In this document: one piece after another, positions 48,694 through 60,300 of the stretch
Layout of the letters: every line of letters begins with the position of its first letter
Numbering within the stretch: the first letter of the stretch is position 1
NCBI RefSeq assembly: GCF_001640805.2
Contig: NC_066856.1
Coordinates: 4,929,377 to 4,993,376 of the forward strand
DNA length: 64,000 bases
Source of the DNA: Lates calcarifer
Lineage: Eukaryota; Chordata; Actinopteri; Centropomidae
Direction of reading: 5' to 3'
Translations under genes and position numbers: made by a program
Notes under the pieces: generated by a model
Seen by the model: only the letters and a program-made list of their open reading frames with translations
What the model was told of the DNA's origin: nothing
Databases searched by the model: none

Positions 48694-48699
48694 TGAGAA

Positions 48700-49595
48700 A
48701 ATAAAAAAAACGTTTCATCTGTGTGTGGGCTGCAGTGAAAAGAAACAATAACTGTGAAAGTCAGATTTAGTCCACGTTTAGTCCAGGTAGTGCATTACAG
48801 TCAATCTGTAATAAAAATGGTGATGTACTAAAACCAAAATTGTGTTAGTCAGTATCTCACTACATCCTGACTTTCTGACTCTGTCTGTGACATGTTTATT
48901 GGCTCCCTCTGAAGATGTAAAACTTTAAAAACAGCTCAGAAATATTCTGTATACTTTCACAGGGTTAAGGTGTCAGTGTTCATACTGATGAAGGAACATG
49001 TCACCCAATTCAAAGCACAGAGGAATAACAGGCTTTGAGTACATGCAAAAAATTTGTTAGTAGGATATAATCATTCGCTAAATTTGCATGCATAAAATAT
49101 TCCAGTTGCCCTTATTCAACAAAAGATATTCTTACTATGCTGTTTCCATGACTAATGAAATCAAATATTCTACTAATATTCATGTTTATAGGCAGCCATG
49201 CATTATGTAAAATACCCCCATGACATACATCCTACTGTTGTGCCTTTTCTAACTTTAATATATAACCAAGTCTTTCATAATGTTTAAAAATAGGTCTGTT
49301 TTCCCCTCTATACAGAAATGTGGGCTGCATCTCTACCCCAGCCTTGCCAACTGCCGTCCAGTTGCTTTGTGTACAATGCAAGAGGCCATGTGTCATGAAC
49401 TCCCATAAAAATAAAAAAAAACACTCTCAATGCTCTGTCCAAAAAATGCTGCTAAAATGCCATGTCTCCAGCTGTAACTCTGGTTTTTAACACAAGCACC
49501 CTAAATATCCACCAACAACATCTAATGGAATATTGCCATCCTAAAGAGATGAGCATAAAAAAATAACTTTTTAGTTTACTCATTGCTTTCCAGCA
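48700..49595. other. No gene seen
   Basis: AT-rich sequence with no recognisable features. Confidence 0.5.
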
Positions 49596-49599
49596 ATAC

Positions 49600-49760
49600 C
49601 AGGCTTTTTAGTGAAAAAGCTCCAAAACAACAGGCAGACATAGTTAAAGACTAGCTGCTGAACACAGTGGAGCATTTAGCAGCTAGATATTTTTGTCAGG
49701 AGCGGGTAGATACCAAAAATACAGCTAAAGTGAATGGACTGGGAGGAAAAAAATGCACTG
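49600..49760 (-). repeat. Percomorph dispersed repeat, minus orientation
   Basis: This is the reverse complement of part of the family at 23140-23425. GTGAAAAAGCTCCAAAACAA, CAGGCAGACATAGTTAAAG, ACTAGCTGCTGAACACAGTG and GAGCATTTAGCAGCTAG are recognisable. It is shorter and more eroded than the first copy. Confidence 0.55.
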
Positions 49761-49764
49761 CAGA

Positions 49765-52150
49765 TTTGACATTGGGTGAACTTTCCGTTCCTTTAGTCTC
49801 TTTCAAAACATTAACATTCTATACTGGACAAAGCTTTACACTTTACACACAGTTTCAGAATTAAGTCACTGTGTAACTTCCTGGTCACAAACAGCCTTTA
49901 CAGTTACAAGAAATAAAAGATGTTGTCTTTTTCCCTCATTAAATTTCCTGATACAATGTATATTATAAATGCCTATATAACCAAACTGGCCAGGTGCTCA
50001 GTGAAATGGTAAAACTTCTTGCAGTTTCTGGTTCAATAACTTTCTGCTGGGAATTTCATCTTTTTCAGAAAATTCCACATTTAATTTTGCTTTTGGTTTG
50101 TATTGGTTTGTATGTGTTGTCCTGTTGAGTTGTCAGGATATGTATGAGGGTCCATCCGGGGCCAGATGTTGCCAACTAGCTCAGCAAATAAACAGACTAT
50201 AAATGTTGTGCAGCACTGGTCACATCTTAAATTGAAAAGAGAAAAATCTGAATGAATATAAAAATGTTCAAATTCAAAGGTTGAATTAAAAAAGAGAGAG
50301 AAAAAAAGAGTAATGTAAGAAGAGAAAACTAAATCTTCTAAAAAATTAAAAGAGAGTGGAATGCAAAATACTAGTGTCTCTTTCCTTTTTCGTATTTTTC
50401 TTTTCCATTTTCCATTTTTTCCAATCTGTCTGTGAACTTTATTTGTGGGTGAAATTATCCTCCAAAGCTGTTCTGGCTATATTCAAACATCAGCCTTAAT
50501 AAGGCCACAACTCACAAAGAAGAGCACCCTAGCACCACTAATTGAGCTGCTGTAGAGTTAACTTATTTCCCCAAATTAAATTCTTGTGTCAGTTTGGTCA
50601 CTGGTAGAAAATCTCCACAGAGGACGACAAATTGAGTCTGAAGAGCAGAATCCAGCAGTGTTTCCTAAATACCAGCAGGGGAGGCAGCTCCTCATCCAGA
50701 GAAAGCCACAATCAACCAACATTCAATCATTTCCCTCCCTCATCCCTTTGGTATCCTTTGATATAAAGCAATCACACAGCTGCCAAGGCTATGGCAGTGC
50801 ACTTACATCACCTTTCAGGATTATTGGGTATTAAAGTTCACATTTTTCAAACTGTGATCCTTTGCAGCCATTTGAAGCCACAGAGGTGAAAAATTAAGAG
50901 GTGCAGCTTCTGACTACATAACACAGGCTATTGAAATTTCAGAAGTGCAACAGCGATCTAATTCAGCTGCAACGTTTTCAATGACTGCCCTTTATAATCT
51001 GTGTTTCTTGTTTTACTAACACAAAATGAATAACCGGGGTTTAAAAGGTGAGTGTGATACAGAGTACACTGAAAATACAAAACAAGACATTATCACCTCC
51101 CAGAATCTCTCCTGATAGATTGTTTGGACAGGTTCTGCACTTTCAGAGTTGTGGTTGAAACACAAGTGTGTGTTTGCCTATGTGGACTCCATGGACTGTT
51201 TCTATTTTGAGAGTAATGGCTGCTGGATTCAGGAGGGCCTGTTTCCGTCTAATCTCCTTGACTTCTAGACAGGCAATCAGGGACACAGAGATGTGTTATC
51301 AGAGGGCCACCTTGATGGCGTGCTCTGATACATCATTACATGCTCACTGCATTTCAGAGACATCCCCACACTCACAGAAACTACAATCACAACAATGGCT
51401 ACTTCACACATAATCATTAGTAAAATCAGTGGCCAGAAAAGTAATATAAAAGCAAATAGATTATGCAGTAATTTATACATGTCATGATTTATAACAAAAG
51501 ATATCAAATAGATGTGAGTTAAGTATTTGGTGAATTATTATATCTGCCAATACTCAGATTTCCATGACTTTCCGTAACATTTTAATGACTGAACCTTCTG
51601 CGATTCATGTGTATATGAAAAGTAAATTTAATAAGTCAACAACTATAATTCCCAGCCATATGTATATGCAGTAGGACTGGCTGATAATCCGATATCTTTC
51701 ATTAACATGTATTATAATGTGAAACGGTCCCCTAAAATGTTGCCTTGACATTTTAGTGAGTGAAATATCTCAATCTGTTACTGATTACAACTCTAAAGGA
51801 GAGTTTTCTTCTTGCACTACCAGTAGTTTAAAGTTCTCAAATGTCTAGTTAAACACATCCTCTCCTAATAGAAACTGTTCACAGTGAGGTCTTAGCGACA
51901 GGTACACTGTTTCTGCTGAAGTTTCTTTTCCAATGCTGTGAGCACCACAAACCAAATCCCATTTACTGCCTTTTATACTGACGTGGAGACATAAGTATCT
52001 TAAAACCTGAACAATTAAATGATCCAAAGAGTGACATATCACTGGGTTAATATGCCTGTCTGTAAGTTTGGTTAACTAACATTCAATAACAAATTAACCC
52101 AACTAATTGTTTTTGCCTTGGCTAGTTTTGCTATAAACATGGCAATACCA
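49765..52150. other. No gene seen
   Basis: AT-rich sequence with A-rich and T-rich patches at 50290-50420 and no domain-bearing frame. The GGTGAGTG at 51047-51054 looks like a 5' splice site, but no open exon precedes it. Confidence 0.5.
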
Positions 52151-52153
52151 GTC

Positions 52154-52182
52154 TATACCGATCAGCCACAACATTAAAACCA
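52154..52182 (+). repeat. Solitary Tc1-like terminal repeat
   Basis: The 29 bp beginning TATACCGATCAGCCACAACA match the left end of the transposon at 18482 with one difference (T for C at position 3). No transposase remnant and no partner end follow, so only the terminus survives. Confidence 0.7.
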
Positions 52183-52184
52183 AT

Positions 52185-52985
52185 ATTTCCTCATTACATG
52201 TCCACTTAATGTCAAAGCCACTTGAAAACAAACTTAGTTGGGTAAAAGAGCAGAAGAAGCAGGAATGCTCCTTTGTAACAGAAAAAGAATAATTCCCATC
52301 AATTTGTGTGAACACCATCTAAAGCTATTTTACCAGGCTTTTAACAGGATGTAATAAACAACCAAATCTAACAGAGCATGAAGTCCATACAAAAATACTG
52401 ATTAAAATCCTCCAAATCCTCTGATATCACTCACTTATTACTAAACCTAGTTATATAACAAAAGTTGTACTGGTTTAGATGCATAGTGGAATTTTCTCTT
52501 CTGTTGCAACATATCCTGAATTACAACTCCTGTCTAGAATAGCTTCAAGGGCCACTTCTGTTCATTCCAAGGATAATACCGATGTCACTTTAATTTAAAC
52601 TATAGTCTTGAATGTGAAACTTTTTACCAGTGAGGATACTGTCATGCTTCACTTAAAGTAAAACTCAGTTCTTGCTCATGAATGCAGAGAACATTTTTCC
52701 CAATCAGACACTCACTTTCCTCACCTCTCTCTTTCTTTCTCTCCCTGAGGAAACTTAATAAAGGTGATCAGTCTTAACTAATGGACTATTTGGACATGGT
52801 GTGAGCAATCCTAAGGAAACGCAGTGGTTTTCCTTAGGCACATTTATAAAACAAAGAGGGGTGACAGTAGTCACATCCTGTCTCAACTTGAATGTAAAGC
52901 TGTGGAAGACGTTGTTGTAGAGCAATTTGCTGTGTCCAATTTAAGGTTTACCTGCACAAAATCTCAATGGAAAACAACAAATAAT
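52185..52985. other. No gene seen
   Basis: AT-rich sequence between the solitary Tc1 terminus and the MITE. No coding or repeat content is recognised. Confidence 0.5.
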
Positions 52986-52988
52986 ATA

Positions 52989-53265
52989 AACACAGTGTCC
53001 ACTTTATCAGTCTGTCTAATGCAGCCCACCATAAAACCTCTACCATGTATGGGGTGGACAAAATAGTAGAAACACCTTTCAATATGATGCAGTCCAGTAG
53101 AACACCACCCCCCATTATGACCTCAAAAACATTTTAATAATCATTAGTACCTTTTGTGTGAGGAAAACATTAATAAATTCTAAGCTTAGTATATTCCATA
53201 GCAAAGCTGTTGCATTGGATTACATAAGATTTTGCATCTGTGCCTAATAAAGTGGTCAGTGAGTG
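52989..53265. mobile_element. 277-bp MITE of the Tc1/mariner type with TA flanks
   Basis: The left end AACACAGTGTCCACTTTATC and the right end (complement CACTCACTGACCACTTTATT) are imperfect inverted repeats of about 22 bp that share the core CCACTTTAT. A TA dinucleotide flanks each end (52987-52988 and 53266-53267), as expected for Tc1/mariner insertion. The interior includes ATGGGGTGGACAAAATAGTA, GAAACACC and ATATGATGCAGTCCAGTAGA, words of a repeat that I recognise from teleosts. No coding capacity is present, so it would depend on a transposase from elsewhere. Its right terminus resembles the left end of the element at 1004. Confidence 0.72.
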
Positions 53266-53269
53266 TACA

Positions 53270-54355
53270 TGCCACTGGTCATTAACACACCAACAGTGGG
53301 GTAAAACATGTCACTCAAATTTAGAGGATAACATTGCTCAGAGAAACAATACCTATGCCATTATCCACATGGAGCTAAATCCCATCACACGTCTCCACCA
53401 GATGCTGATTGAACTCTGTGTACACCACTTAAAATGTACATTATGCAAAACAGAAATCCCCAGCCTGGTGTGTATTCTCTTTCTGAGTCTACAATGTCAC
53501 CCCCACCCCACCCCCCACACCACCCCTCTGTGGAGGGTACTCAACTTACTATTTTAAAGCTAGTGTGCTTTTCTCTCTTGCAGCTTGGTAAGCGTCATAG
53601 CTAAAAATACATTCTACAAGGCTTTTGTGAAGTATTAACCACTGTAGCCTAACCACATCTCTTACTGTAAGAAATAAAGGCAATGAAAATGAAATGGCAA
53701 TAGCTCATTATACTAACCACCTGGTGCAGCGTGGGTATGTATTTTAAGTGAATACAAGTGAACATCTTTGAGGAACAAATTCCCTCAGGGGCTTTCGAGA
53801 AAGAACTACCATTCCTTTCAAACTACATGGTCACCAGTTGTTCCTTAATTATTATACAAACTGTGCAGTGCCTTGCTTTAATCTGTACAATAGAATAATT
53901 TCACCTCACAGTGGAGGGAGATGACTAATACCAGATAAATTCATCAAGTATGGAAAATGCGTTGGGTCATTTGTGGTGCAGTATCTGGATGGGTTTCAGT
54001 GAATTTCAGCTAGTTAATTAATGCTACAGTACATACCACAAAATAAATTCTAAACCTTCGTACTCTACATATAAAATGACAGGGGATATGATTTAAATAT
54101 AGGACAGCAGGGAACAGGATGTATATAGAGGCCAAAAAAATAGCTAAACAGCTGAATGCTACAAGACATGCTGTACAACAGAGTGACCCTCCATCATGTG
54201 CATTTTTCTTGCCAAAATCACACCAGCAGCATCAAAAACCCACTTAGACAAATTACAGTTAGGTTTATAAAAATGCTGAGTAATTTATGTCAGCATCCAT
54301 GTGCAGATGAGCAGGACCAAGTTCTTCAACCTACACGAAGAGTGTTCAACTCAGA
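53270..54355. other. No gene seen; C-rich run
   Basis: No gene is recognised. A C-rich run lies at about 53500-53527. The segment 53300-53430 may belong to a dispersed repeat but I cannot name it. Confidence 0.45.
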
Positions 54356-54359
54356 TCAT

Positions 54360-54636
54360 CACCTGAGGGTGTTCGGGCATCTGTTAATAATCCTTTGTGG
54401 ACATCTCCCTAAGGAGGTATTCTTGGCACATCCACATGTGGGGAGGCCCTAGACCCTAGACCAGACCCAACAGATGTACTACATTTTCCCTCTGGCCTAA
54501 GAACACTTGAGGATTTCCTAGACAGACCTTGATGATATGGTAGGAATGAAAGACATTCTTGCTACTGATGATAGCATGAACACAGGGGCTTCTCTGTTCT
54601 TGCAAATTTGACTGACATAGAAATAGATGGATGATA
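54360..54636 (+). mobile_element. Second LINE 3' end, RTE/Rex3-like
   Basis: One frame encodes LRVFGHLLI and then HLPKEVFLAHPHVGRP (54363-54452), matching the conserved LRWFGHL and LP-EV-RA-PTGRRP motifs near the C-terminus of this LINE family. A stop (TAG) follows at once. Beyond it ACACTTGAGGATTTCC and GATGATATGG track the expected 3' part. The end, AGATGGATGATATA (about 54625-54638), is an eroded GATG tail. It is more diverged than the copy at 8700-8942, so it is probably older. Confidence 0.62.
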
Positions 54637-54639
54637 TAA

Positions 54640-55590
54640 TAGATATTCCTACATAAAATACCCAATAATTACCTCTTACTTGATATACAGGATATCAGTG
54701 TTACAGTTAGGAGTCAACCAGACTCATTTATATGTATCTGTAAATGGATATTTTTGGCCTTTGTTACTGGGCCTGTACATGTGACACAGATCTACAACAT
54801 GCATACATTTTTTCCTGTTCAAAAAACGAAAGTTGGGGTGATTATGCAAGTACTATTAGTTGGTCTTTAAATAAACAGTAGTACACATTCAGGAAGAAAT
54901 TCTATATTACAAATACAGTAGCATGCAAAAGTAAGATTACATTGAACAGTGAGATTACAGTTCCTCACCCACTGGCAAGCTGTAAAATTGGTTCGGTTCA
55001 TATAGAGCAAGAGGAAATTGGCACTCCTTCCTGCATCATTTAAGCTCTAAACTCCAGGTCTTCCTCTCAGCAGTAGAATGAACATTTTATGCAAATGTTT
55101 TGGGAGGAAATGATATTGTAAATGCTCTTCAGTGCCACAGTATTTTTTGTTTGTCCTAAATTCTGACCTCTCTAACACCTAACCCCTGTGCTCTAGCAGT
55201 AGTCAGTGTCTCTGGATCCATGGCTTAGAGCTTGACTGGTCCCCAGAGAAACTCCACTGCTATGCCAGATGGCCAGCACCAAAATAATATTCTATTTTGA
55301 TCCTATATGGCCCATCCATGCGGGGATCTTCACTATTGTGGGTTTAACTCTAATCCATGCAGGCAGAAGAGAGCTGCTGGTAGAACTGATGCTATATCTA
55401 TATCAAAAGTGTCTATACTGTAAATTACTTCCTTTTCTTACATCTGTGTGGTGCCAGTCATGTTTAATGTAGCTCTGGCTGAGCCTTGCAGTTTTGCTCC
55501 ATGGTTGTTTATGACTGTTGGTGTCAACAGCACTGTGGTCTGACTGTTTGTTAAATAAAACATACTGCTCAGGAGGGAACTCGTTAGTGC
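54640..55590. other. No gene seen
   Basis: No coding or repeat content is recognised upstream of the CT/CA microsatellite. Confidence 0.5.
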
Positions 55591-55594
55591 AAGC

Positions 55595-55632
55595 TTCTCT
55601 CTCTCTCTCTCCCTCTCTCTCTTTCACACACA

Positions 55633-55671
<39 letters not shown>
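55595..55671 (+). repeat. CT then CA microsatellite
   Basis: CT repeats (55595-55624, one CC interruption) are followed by CA repeats (55625-55671, interrupted once by G). The purine/pyrimidine switch makes this the longest pure dinucleotide tract in the window. Confidence 0.92.
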
Positions 55672-55674
<3 letters not shown>

Positions 55675-55679
55675 GCCTC

Positions 55680-57225
55680 TTCTGTCAGACATATTTATGA
55701 ACACAGACAGTCACATTCACACCAGATTAGTGACCTGGGAAATGTTGAGCTGACCATTAGCATGGAAACTAGGGTTGAGAGCTGAATAAAACTCTGCCTA
55801 GGGTCAAAGTTGCAGGTTTATCCATGTGTGATGTCATCTGCCATGGTGAACACATTTTCATGACTTAATAAGTAAACAGGACATTACCATGTATAAGGTC
55901 TGGTCTGAGCCACTTCATATGTGCCTAAATTAGCATAGGGAATTAGATGATTGAATTAAACATAAATCACCTCTGTGATTCTGAGGATGTCCAAGTGCTG
56001 CAAAGCGTTTGTAGTTCCAAGTCAAATAACAATGATTTAAACATTATGGCAAGCTTAAGGAATGTGTCAACAAAATAAAATGTATTTTGAGTCCTCATTA
56101 CCTGTTATCTGTGCATTTATAGGGAACTTAGACTTTTTTTTATATTGCAACTGTATGTGTGCTGGACTATAAACACTGCCAAACGTGAGTGACCTACACT
56201 CAGCACTGTGTCTAAACACATCCAGTGTGAACAATGGAGCTGCTGCTGCTCTTACAACATTTTGCTCATACTGCGGGCGCTGTGTAGATACTGCTACTTG
56301 TAACAACCCCCAGGAGCTTCAGGTTCAAATCAGCTCAACTCCTGAGTTTACACTTTTAAATAATCATTCTACATCATTTAAATTTGGACTACAAAATGCT
56401 ACCTGAAGCTTGCTCCAACCTAGATTGTCAGCTTCTGGATCAAGAACACAGAGCACCACATATCCCAACAGAATAGCAAATACAGAAATGCTCTGTTTAA
56501 GATATCAAATGAAATGAGCTATTCAAACATGTTGCTGACATTCAATTTAAGTTTTTTTTTTTGTTTTTTTTTTCCTGTCATTGTCACTACAGAGCATGCA
56601 GCATGCTGGGAAGGCTGACTGGAACATAGCCAGAGAGATGCTGTGCTTATAAATGTCAGTTCACAAACTAAAGAATGGTGGCATTTAAGGGTGGTTCACA
56701 TCACTTTTTACAATGACAAAAGCTTAGGAAAAACCACAAAGTATAACAACAAGAAACTTCTTTATGGGGCTCTCTTGGCTACACATTGAGTCAGACCACT
56801 GCTATTTATTACCCCAGAGCTCAGACATGCATATAGCAGCTCAGAGAGGTGTGTAAGGACAATGCAGACACCCCACCTTAAGACATGACACTTTTCTCCA
56901 AGTTCTAAATTGTGACACTTGAAAACAAGATCTTATATCCCTCTACAAAGAGTTCTACTTAATTATCTGACAGGGATGTTGGGTTTAAGAACACAGCATG
57001 ATATCATTTTGATAATGATAAAAAAAGGAGAAACTGCAAGAGCAGTGTAGCTCAACTAAGGTGTTACATGCCCTCTTGCCCACAGTCAAAGAGCTGCCAC
57101 TGTCCAACCCTGTCTTAATTAAAACTAAAACACACAACTCACTAACAAAGAAACTCAACTGCCAATGTCAAGAGAAGTGAAAGAATAAAAGAAAAATCAA
57201 ACTATACCGGCAACACAGTCTAACT
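55680..57225. other. No gene seen; T tract
   Basis: No gene is recognised. A T-rich tract with one G interruption lies at about 56552-56573. Confidence 0.5.
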
Positions 57226-57228
57226 CAC

Positions 57229-57352
57229 CTTCCAAATCAGCCCACTGAGTCCCATGAGTCCAATTAGCTGCAGCATTTTCTCCATGTAGCAGGTTGAGTA
57301 CACTGCCACTTAGCCCGGCCTCAATCAGAAAAGTGAAGCTCAAAGGAAAGAC
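57229..57352 (-). CDS. Possible isolated exon (unproven)
   Basis: On the minus strand a 124-bp segment is bounded by a plausible 3' splice site (pyrimidine-rich TTTGCTTGTCTTAACCCAG ending at 57353) and a consensus 5' splice site (AAG|GTGAGT at 57229/57228). Only one frame is open across it. It encodes 41 residues, including TFLIEAGLSGSVLNLLHGEN and then ANWTHGTQWADLE, with one potential N-glycosylation site (NWT). Its GC content is visibly higher than that of its flanks. I do not recognise the protein. GGTGAGT motifs next to short open frames are expected a few times by chance in 64 kb, so this is only a candidate. No neighbouring exon was found. Confidence 0.2.
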
Positions 57353-57359
57353 CTGGGTT

Positions 57360-60300
57360 AAGACAAGCAAAACCATATATATATGAGAATTCACAATGCT
57401 GTCAATATGAATAATCAAATAAAGTCACTAAACTAAAATGGACACTGGAATGGGTCCAACAGAGAAATATTATCATCAGAATAGGAATACTGTACAACCA
57501 GTTCTTATACCTAAATGACACAAACGGTGGTTTGTCATGGCCTTCTAAAATGAGCCATATGCTTTTCTGATCTGGGTCCTCCTGTATGCAAGATGACATC
57601 CTTTGCCATTGCCCTACAAAATAACTCTGAATGATTGTTACAAATATGATTCATTTGAGTAAATTTGAGCCATTAATGGTTGGCTCTGTAAAAGCTGTAG
57701 AGTCTGACAAAAAACCTCCATGATGCCATTGGCTTGGGCTTGGAGAGTTTTCATTTCTTAACATAAAGCCTGCATTCCAAGGAGGATAATATAGGCATTT
57801 ATCAAGTATGAAGTGTGTAACAACATAGGTGCATTATGGGAAGTGTGAGATCTATTTATTTATTTATTTTTTTAACTTGGCTTCTACTAGGGATTATCCT
57901 CCCTCTGCTGCATCAATTATTAAGCAAGACTGTTGTGAGCAAGTGCGATACTAAATCACTGGTGCATTCCTTAAACTGTGCTGAGTTAGTGTCCTGTTGG
58001 GCAAGAATAGCCACTACACAGCCAAGCTTTGTACAAATTAATTCCGCTATACCACTTTGTAGTGTGACCAGACACCAAGATATTTTGCAGCACTTTAACA
58101 ATGTCATACTACTTCTGTCTTTGTCTCTGACAAAGAACAAGCGTTTTACTGAAACGACTACTGCTTTCAGTTGGCTTTTAATAGGATTTTTATTGTCAGG
58201 CTGAATATTTCAGCTTATGGCCTTGATCAGTGTTTCAGTTTATGGCCTTCATCTGCAAAATGGATCTGTTTTTACAAAAGTGGTTTTAATTGTTCTTTGA
58301 TATAGTACAAGTGCTGCTTAAGTACAGACCCTTTAAGAATACATTCCCATCTCCATGCACCTTGCAAGTAGGTGAAGTTGTGCCTTTAACACCCACGCTA
58401 AAGTGGTTCCTAAGAAGAAAGCATGCACAAACCCATTCCTCCCCCTACCATCTTTCAGTGTAATGAATTTGTTTTGTAGCATTTTTCCTTTGCAAAATTT
58501 GTTTCATTTCTAGATTTGGAGTGAGTTTCTGTTCATTTTCATGCTTCCACTCAGGTATGTGCTTCACCCTTAGGGGCAAGTGTACTAAAAAAAAAAAACG
58601 CTGTCCTTTTTCCGCTGAGGAAAGTCTCAGTCAAACATCAAGGAAAGTTCAGGAGGAGTGGCTTCTTACTCCCATTTGATAAATTAGTCACAACACTGCA
58701 AAGTTTCCATCATCGACAGTCCAAACTGATGGAACTGCGTCACAGCTTGGCCAATTCCCCTAAAATCCTAAATGTCCCAGACTTCAGTGGCCATCTCAGG
58801 GAGGACGCTCAAGTGCTTCATAATCCTGCCAGCACATGAATGCATGATGAGGCCAGCGCTGTTTGGATAGGAGGCACTGCACGACAATATAAACAGTCTG
58901 CGTTTGTGACAGGCAAAATATATACACGCCTGCAACACATACACACATTTCTCTTTGGGGCAGTATAGCCCTGTGGAGTTTTCAGCATCATGCTATTAGT
59001 CTTATTTACTTTTAATGTGACAGAGACAGAGAACACCACACAGCAGCCTTTTATTACAAAGCCTTGAGAAAGTGGGGGTCATGCATCACTCTCCCTCTCT
59101 TTCTCCTCTCTCTATGTCTATCTCCTCCATTGTTCCTCTCTCTATCCATCTATCAATTCTGCTCCTTTCAGTGCTGAGAGGATACATTGTCTTAAGTTCA
59201 CACATGGCACACAGAGGCTTCCTCTCTATAACCCTCCCCCCTTATCCGTCTCCATTTTCAACCATAATTCACTTAAAGGTGGCATCTCCAAGTCAACAAA
59301 TGGAAGGGATTTAATTGGAAAGTGTTACAGGGGGAGGTGGGGTTGTTTATTGTCTGCAGTGACGGCAGGAGGAGAGACACCTCCCATGATGAGTCGGTTG
59401 GACTGGCTTTGTGGATCTGACTGAGAAATGCAGATGCTTTGCCTGGAGGTGAAGAGGTGGGAAGGCCACTAAGCGTGGCTGGCTTATCCAACCTCCCCAC
59501 CACCACCACTAAACCTCTGCTGGACACCATAATAAATGTTCTAATATTTGGACTCCTATATTATTCATCATTTTCTCTTGGCTAAATTATTTATCAACGC
59601 ATTTCAAGCTAAAGTGAGAGGAAATTGATGATCCAAAGCTTTCACACACACTGGATTATGGAGCCAGCAGAGCTCCAGGCTGTTAAGGAATGGGTACGCA
59701 AAGTTTACACACTCTCTCAACATTTCAAATCTTTTTTATTACCTTAAGGCCTGGGATGAAATGCACAACATTGTGCTTTTGCTCATGTAAATTTGCCCTT
59801 ACTTATCAGCTACATCAAGGTAAAAAACAGAAAGTATTCTTCCCTGGCAATTTACTACAAATGGAAAAGTGAACAATAAACATTAGTTTATACACAAATA
59901 AACAGTAAATGAAGTGGACATAAAATCATGAACACTTGTACAGTCCAATGACTCAAACACAACAGTCATGAATAGATACTGCCTTTATGAGGCTTTCTCT
60001 TGAAACTACCAGAGAGTAGATTTTTCAGGTCTATGGCAATTCAAAGGCTGCAGTTTGTGTTTTGATTGTATTACATTTCACAATGCTTAGAGGCAACAGG
60101 TCTAACAAGGCTAACACAACAAGAAATAATAGGAAATTCTGATTTAGTAAACTAGGAAGACACTACAAAAGGCAACATTTCCTCAGGAGTGTTAGATGTC
60201 CTTGCAGGTAAAAGTCAAAGATGCATAATGTTGCTTTAAGTAAAGGATTTGAATAGTTCTTCCATCACTGGGAAACAGCGTCTTAAGGCTGAGTACACAC

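Noticed and set aside
51030..51060. 5' splice site AAAAG|GTGAGTG
   Set aside because: No open exon with an acceptor precedes it. This motif is expected a few times by chance.
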